From Phycisphaerae bacterium (lineage in GTDB: Bacteria; Planctomycetota; Phycisphaerae; Sedimentisphaerales; Anaerobacaceae), in assembly GCA_030630315.1 (NCBI GenBank), contig DAOVNI010000017.1:1-11457 (forward strand): a stretch of 11,457 nucleotides of DNA. Reading direction: 5' to 3'. The notes under the pieces are model-generated. The model had not been told where the DNA came from. It saw only the letters and a program-made list of their open reading frames with translations, and did no database searches. Shown here one piece after another: positions 8,449-11,457 of this stretch (position 1 is the stretch's first letter; every line of letters begins with the position of its first letter). A program made the position numbers and the translations under genes.

Positions 8449-8859
8449 TATACCCATACTTTGGGCGGTACCTCTGATAATTTTTTCGGCCTGGGCCAAA
8501 TCGTATGCGTTCAAATCCTTGAATTTAGTCTCAGCGATTTTATGCAGTTGCTCGGCACTGATTTTTCCGACTTTTTCTTTATTTGGAACGCCACTGCCCT
8601 TTGCGATTTCGGCCGCCTGTTTCAGCAGGACCGCCGCCGGAGGACTTTTGACCTCAAAGGTGAAACTTTTGTCCTTATAGACGCTTATCACGACCGGCAC
8701 GATCATTCCATTGAGTTCTTTTGTTCTTTCATTGAACTGCGAAACGAACTGGCCGATATTAACGCCGTTCTGACCCAGAGCAGGCCCTATCGGCGGCGCC
8801 GGTGTCGCCTGCCCGCCCTGTGCCTGCAACTTAATCTTTACCACTACTTCTTTGGCCAT
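8428..8859 (-). CDS. rplK: 50S ribosomal protein L11
   Basis: Binds the GTPase-associated region of 23S rRNA together with L10 and is the thiopeptide-antibiotic site; it is also needed for RelA activation where RelA is present. The product has 143 residues, the normal family length. The N-terminal domain contains [20 protein letters not shown] (residues 15-34), whose prolines form the thiostrepton-contact face. Next comes [19 protein letters not shown], and the C-terminal rRNA-binding domain has [21 protein letters not shown] and [19 protein letters not shown] at 8857-8859 follows GGTGAAGG. It precedes rplA by 41 bases, the classical L11-L1 pair. The final residues and the stop codon are formed by a heptamer repeat. 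Confidence 0.97.
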   Translation of the reverse strand: MAKEVVVKIKLQAQGGQATPAPPIGPALGQNGVNIGQFVSQFNERTKELNGMIVPVVISVYKDKSFTFEVKSPPAAVLLKQAAEIAKGSGVPNKEKVGKISAEQLHKIAETKFKDLNAYDLAQAEKIIRGTAQSMGIEIEDSG

Positions 8860-8869
8860 CCTTCACCTT

Positions 8870-8925
8870 TATATCGTATGTCGCATAGCCTCTTATGCAA
8901 TACGCATCACGCAATACACAATGCG
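8870..8925 (-). repeat. Degenerate heptamer repeat in the nusG-rplK spacer
   Basis: Eight consecutive 7-base steps fill the spacer: TATATCG, TATGTCG, CATAGCC, TCTTATG, CAATACG, CATCACG, CAATACA, CAATGCG. The last four are clearly related; the first four are diverged. It starts three bases after the nusG stop codon in the transcript and ends about 10 bases before rplK. Confidence 0.65.
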
Positions 8926-8928
8926 AAC

Positions 8929-9549
8929 TTATATCTTTTCAATCTGCCAATACTCTATATCCAGCGGCGTAGGTCGGCCGAATATCGCAACAATCACCCT
9001 CACAATCCCGCGCTCGGAGTCAATCGAATCGACCGTGCCTTCAAAGTTCTCAAAGGCGCCTTCTCGAATTTTAATCATATCACCTTTTTTAAACTCGACT
9101 CTGATGCTTGGGGCCTCCTCAGGCCTTTCCGCTTCCAAAAGCATCTTTGCCACATCTGTATCCCGCATCGGAGTGGGAATTCCTTCTGTGCCGATGAAAT
9201 CTCCCACGCCGGAGGTTTCCTTAATCATAAACCAGGCCTTTTCCTTGACCCGGCCATCCTCGGTCGGCTCCATCTCCATAAAAACATAGCCGGGATACAG
9301 CTTTCGCTTATGGACTGTTTGCTTGCTGCCGCGGATGCGCTTAACCTGCTCAACAGGGACCTCTATTCTGCCGACAATATCGCTTAAACCCTCCCTTTCT
9401 ACTTTCTGCACAAGAGCTTCTTTGACCTGCACTTCTTTATTAGCCGCAACCCGTAAAACGTACCACTGCATATTAATACCTGAATCCGTATCTCGTTTTC
9501 CGCTTTCAGATTGTTCCTGCTCTGCGTTTATCTCTTTCCGATTATCCAC
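8929..9549 (-). CDS. nusG: Transcription termination/antitermination factor NusG
   Basis: Binds the RNA polymerase clamp through its NGN domain, reduces pausing, and links polymerase to Rho or to the ribosome through its KOW domain. The NGN domain runs from MQWYVLRVAANKE (residue 27) through KLYPGYVF (83-90) to about 140. The KOW motif is near 154-181 (FKKGDMIKIREGAFENFEGTV), and the end is IFGRPTPLDIEYWQIEKI. I place the start at GTG 9547-9549, because GGCGGA lies seven bases upstream, giving a 206-residue protein with a 26-residue acidic N-terminal tail. A start at the ATG of residue 27 (9469-9471) would give a standard 180-residue NusG and cannot be excluded. It follows secE by 23 bases, the usual pair. 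Confidence 0.95.
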   Translation of the reverse strand: MDNRKEINAEQEQSESGKRDTDSGINMQWYVLRVAANKEVQVKEALVQKVEREGLSDIVGRIEVPVEQVKRIRGSKQTVHKRKLYPGYVFMEMEPTEDGRVKEKAWFMIKETSGVGDFIGTEGIPTPMRDTDVAKMLLEAERPEEAPSIRVEFKKGDMIKIREGAFENFEGTVDSIDSERGIVRVIVAIFGRPTPLDIEYWQIEKI

Positions 9550-9572
9550 TAATCATTCCGCCGGCTTTGAGC

Positions 9573-9971
9573 TCACAAAAGCCAATCAAAAAACATTCGA
9601 AAACTTAAATCTGTGACCCCAAGAAGCATAGCTACAAGAATCACAACCACAATAACGATAAATGTCGAAACGGCTATTTCCCTTCTGCTCGACCAGCTAA
9701 CTTTTTTCATTTCGCCTTCAGCGGCAATCATAAAATCTGCAACCGTGGGTTTATTTATCAACCAAAAAACCAAAAGTCCAAGGATAATAAACAAACCGAC
9801 GGGCACCATAGTCGCAATCCACAATGCTGCTCTTCGGCCCCCAACCCAGCTAATGGGCTCCAGTTTTACATACAACTGAAAACAGCCCAATCCTACAATT
9901 ATTGCCGCACCAAAACCACTACAGAGTCTTGTGTATTTGCCTTGACCGCGTTTATAAATCTCAAATGCCAT
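9573..9971 (-). CDS. secE: Preprotein translocase subunit SecE
   Basis: Membrane subunit that clamps SecY in the SecYEG translocon. Starting at ATG 9969-9971 (MAFEIYKRGQGKYTR) the product has 132 residues with three predicted membrane helices (about 17-35, 49-72 and 99-120), like the long E. coli form rather than the single-helix form. The diagnostic cytoplasmic amphipathic helix and tilted segment are present: GEMKKVSWSSRREI at 86-99 followed by the last helix. The reading frame is open further upstream, but that stretch would translate the spacer repeat and the tRNA-Trp gene, so it is rejected. No strong ribosome-binding site is visible; only GAGAT from the repeat lies at the right distance. 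Confidence 0.94.
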   Translation of the reverse strand: MAFEIYKRGQGKYTRLCSGFGAAIIVGLGCFQLYVKLEPISWVGGRRAALWIATMVPVGLFIILGLLVFWLINKPTVADFMIAAEGEMKKVSWSSRREIAVSTFIVIVVVILVAMLLGVTDLSFRMFFDWLL

Positions 9972-9975
9972 AATA

Positions 9976-10014
9976 ATCTCGTATCTCGCGAAGCGTATCT
10001 CATATCTCGCTTCA
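9976..10014 (-). repeat. Heptamer repeat between tRNA-Trp and secE
   Basis: Five 7-base steps ATCTCGT, ATCTCGC, GAAGCGT, ATCTCAT, ATCTCGC (9976-10010), followed by TTCA. GAAGCG (9990-9995) and CGCTTC (10008-10013) can pair across a 12-base loop. Bases 9996-10014 match 7072-7090 exactly. The repeat occupies the place of the secE leader and supplies its weak GAGAT ribosome-binding sequence. Confidence 0.8.
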
Positions 10015-10024
10015 GACTCCAAAG

Positions 10025-10097
10025 CAGGCCAGAAGGGAATCGAACCCCCAACCTTCGGTTTTGGAGACCGACGCTCTGCCAATTGAGCTACTGGCCT
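10025..10097 (-). tRNA. tRNA-Trp (anticodon CCA)
   Basis: A complete 73-base cloverleaf on the minus strand. The acceptor stem is AGGCCAG / CTGGCCT (7 bp) with discriminator G, as expected for tRNA-Trp. The D arm is GCTC / GAGC, and the anticodon stem TCGGT / ACCGA holds loop CTCCAAA with CCA at 10062-10064. The T arm has the TTCGATT loop and two G-U pairs at the base of its stem. The 3' CCA is not encoded (CTT follows the discriminator). Its position between rpmG and secE is common in bacteria; it must be excised from the tuf-secE transcript or have its own promoter. Confidence 0.97.
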
Positions 10098-10104
10098 AAT
10101 ATTA

Positions 10105-10146
10105 ATTGATTATTGATTATTGATTATTGATTATTTTCTATTGACT
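10105..10146 (-). repeat. ATTGATT heptamer tandem repeat between rpmG and tRNA-Trp
   Basis: Four perfect ATTGATT units (10105-10132), then ATTTTCT and ATTGACT in the same 7-bp register. An inverted arm lies nearby: 10163-10174 is complementary to 10104-10115 at 11 of 12 positions, so the transcript can form a hairpin between rpmG and the tRNA. This could assist tRNA processing, but nothing proves it. Confidence 0.9.
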
Positions 10147-10179
10147 ATTAAAAAGTCCGGTTCAATCATCAATTGCGAA

Positions 10180-10350
10180 TTATTTCCGCCGTATCTTATG
10201 AACAGTATGCTTACGTTCCTTTTTACAAAATTTTTTGAGCTTCAATTTCGGCGTACCCTCTGCTACGTTAACACTTGTACGATAGTTCCTCTGGCTGCAC
10301 TGGACACACTCAAGCCAGACATACTCCCTTTTGCTCTTCTTTTTAGCCAT
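10180..10350 (-). CDS. rpmG: 50S ribosomal protein L33
   Basis: Small protein near the E site of the large subunit. I read it directly from the minus strand: ATG at 10348-10350, TAA at 10180-10182, 56 residues, beginning MAKKKSKREYVWLECVQC and ending KKERKHTVHKIRRK. The NYRTSVN, TPKLKLKKFC and RKHTVHK blocks are typical of L33. The first pair of the zinc ribbon is intact (C15, C18), but of the second pair only C42 remains: residue 45 is Glu where zinc-binding forms have Cys. GGGGA lies about 8-10 bases before the start. Its neighbours tuf and tRNA-Trp are the standard context for rpmG. Confidence 0.95.
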   Translation of the reverse strand: MAKKKSKREYVWLECVQCSQRNYRTSVNVAEGTPKLKLKKFCKKERKHTVHKIRRK

Positions 10351-10450
10351 AAAGTCTTCCCCACCGAGCAGGCACGCTTACTTGAGAAACATATCCTTTC
10401 CCTGAAGATGCCCAACAATCTGGACTTCAGCGAGGCGAGCACCTTTACTT

Positions 10451-10482
10451 TTGCCCCCCTGCTTGTTACCGGCAGGGGGCAA
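10451..10482 (-). other. GC-rich hairpin just downstream of tuf
   Basis: TTGCCCCCTGC pairs with GCAGGGGGGCAA (one extra G) around a loop of about 9 bases, 18 bases after the tuf stop codon. In the transcript direction it is followed by AAAGTAAAGG, not by U residues, so it is not a typical intrinsic terminator. It may protect or define the 3' end of processed tuf mRNA. The rest of the 149-base tuf-rpmG spacer shows nothing further that I recognise. Confidence 0.6.
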
Positions 10483-10499
10483 CGATTATTCAGAGATGC

Positions 10500-11457
10500 T
10501 CAGGCAAGGATTTTCGTTACCACACCGGCGCCGACTGTCCTGCCGCCTTCACGAATAGCAAAGCGAAGGCCATCCTCCATAGCGATTGGCGAAATAATCT
10601 CCACCTCCATCGTTATATTATCACCCGGCATACACATCTCTGCACTCTTACCTTCCCGGCTCATTAATGAACGAACCGAACCGGTAACATCTGTTGTTCT
10701 AAAATAAAACTGTGGTTTGTAGCCTGGGAAGAACGGTGTATGACGACCCCCTTCTTCCTTGGTCAGAACATAGACTTCGGCGTGAAACTTCGTATGTGGA
10801 GTAATACTGCCGGGTGCTGCGACAACCTGACCACGCTCCAAGTCTTTCTTTTCCACGCCCCGCAAAAGTATGCCGATGTTGTCGCCGGCCTGGCCTTCAT
10901 CGAGCGTCTTGTTGAACATCTCTACGCCGGTAACAACCGTCTTTCGCGTCTCTTTTGCCAACCCGACGACTTCAACCTCTTCGCCAACGCGGACTTTGCC
11001 GCGATCAACCCTGCCTGTGCCGACGGTACCCCGGCCTTTAATGCTGAAAACGTCCTCTACCGGCATAAGAAACGGCTTGTCAATCTCTCTCTCCGGAATC
11101 GGTATATACTCGTCAACCGCCTCCATCAGCTCGTCGATGCACTTGCTGACCTCGTCGCTCTTACCCTCATCTTCCATCGCCTTTAAAGCCGAGCCCTTTA
11201 TAATAGGAATATCATCGCCGGGAAATTCATACTTGCTCAGCAGCTCCCTTATCTCCAGCTCAACCAACTCGAGCAGCTCAGGGTCGTCAACCAGGTCCAC
11301 TTTATTCAGGAAAACCACAACCTTCGGCACATTGACCTGACGCGCAAGAAGGATATGCTCGCGGGTCTGAGGCATAGGACCGTCGTTGGCCGCCACAACC
11401 AGAATGGTCCCGTCCATCTGGGCCGCTCCCGTAATCATATTCTTGACGTAATCGGCG
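10500..11457 (-). CDS. tuf: Elongation factor Tu (EF-Tu), 5' end outside window
   Basis: GTPase that delivers aminoacyl-tRNA to the ribosomal A site. The frame is open to the window edge; the first readable residues, [16 protein letters not shown], correspond to the segment just after the catalytic PGH, so roughly the first 85 residues, including the P-loop and switch I, are missing. Present are the G4 motif NKVD (11295-11306) and the G5 motif GSALKA. Domain 2 begins near [19 protein letters not shown], and domain 3 contains [37 protein letters not shown] and the C-terminal [19 protein letters not shown]. The stop is TGA at 10500-10502. A few extra residues sit in domain 3 ([21 protein letters not shown]). 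It lies first in the cluster, 149 bases before rpmG. Confidence 0.98.
   Translation of the reverse strand, partial: ADYVKNMITGAAQMDGTILVVAANDGPMPQTREHILLARQVNVPKVVVFLNKVDLVDDPELLELVELEIRELLSKYEFPGDDIPIIKGSALKAMEDEGKSDEVSKCIDELMEAVDEYIPIPEREIDKPFLMPVEDVFSIKGRGTVGTGRVDRGKVRVGEEVEVVGLAKETRKTVVTGVEMFNKTLDEGQAGDNIGILLRGVEKKDLERGQVVAAPGSITPHTKFHAEVYVLTKEEGGRHTPFFPGYKPQFYFRTTDVTGSVRSLMSREGKSAEMCMPGDNITMEVEIISPIAMEDGLRFAIREGGRTVGAGVVTKILA

Noticed and set aside
8461..9387. Long plus-strand open frame opposite rplK and nusG (308 codons)
   Set aside because: It lies fully antisense to two recognised genes, resembles no protein I know, and arises from codon bias of the real strand. The other plus-strand open frames opposite rpoB, rplL, rplA and tuf are rejected for the same reason.
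9972..10082. Extended start for secE upstream to 10082
   Set aside because: The extra 37 residues would be translated from the heptamer repeat and most of the tRNA-Trp gene; the ATG at 9971 gives a family-like N-terminus.
10105..10146. CRISPR array
   Set aside because: Units are only 7 bp and contiguous, with no spacers of regular length and no cas genes nearby.
10451..10482. Rho-independent terminator after tuf
   Set aside because: No U-tract follows the stem in the direction of transcription, and the A-rich tail argues against intrinsic termination.

Overview
The window is a bacterial transcription/translation core cluster, read entirely from the minus strand. In transcription order (high to low coordinate) it runs tuf (5' end outside the window) - rpmG - tRNA-Trp - secE - nusG - rplK - rplA - rplJ - rplL - rpoB - rpoC (3' end outside). 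This is the widely conserved tuf-secE-nusG-rplKAJL-rpoBC arrangement. Protein character (an RpoB lobe segment with SHEQALL and RLRPGNPP, a three-helix SecE, the L1/L12/EF-Tu style) suggests a planctomycete-like organism, perhaps class Phycisphaerae. That is inference from remembered family sequences, not a search.

Layout: 1-1877 rpoC N-terminal part; 1954-6306 rpoB; 6438-6980 rplL; 7095-7628 rplJ; 7700-8386 rplA; 8428-8859 rplK; 8929-9549 nusG; 9573-9971 secE; 10025-10097 tRNA-Trp(CCA); 10180-10350 rpmG (56 codons); 10500-11457 tuf. No gap reaches 300 bases and no gene is read from the plus strand. The products work together: EF-Tu and tRNA-Trp feed the ribosome; L33, L11, L1, L10 and L12 are 50S proteins, with L11/L10/L12 forming the factor-binding stalk; NusG couples RNA polymerase to the ribosome; SecE belongs to the translocon; RpoB and RpoC form the polymerase active centre.

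The gene content is ordinary but several details are not. (1) RpoB carries an in-frame insertion of about 190 residues in its lobe region, and its second half reads like a GIY-YIG nuclease domain; there are no intein splice motifs and no stop codons. (2) Ribosomal protein L12 has an N-terminal extension of about 47 residues made of KETKEA repeats, encoded by an 18-bp minisatellite. (3) Seven of the ten spacers contain degenerate tandem repeats with a strict 7-bp period, using a different heptamer family in different spacers. These repeats often run into the stop codon of the upstream gene, and two related copies forming long hairpins bracket rpoB. The third pattern is the best candidate for an undescribed genome-wide element. 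The first is the best candidate for a selfish element that has been domesticated or is decaying inside an essential gene.
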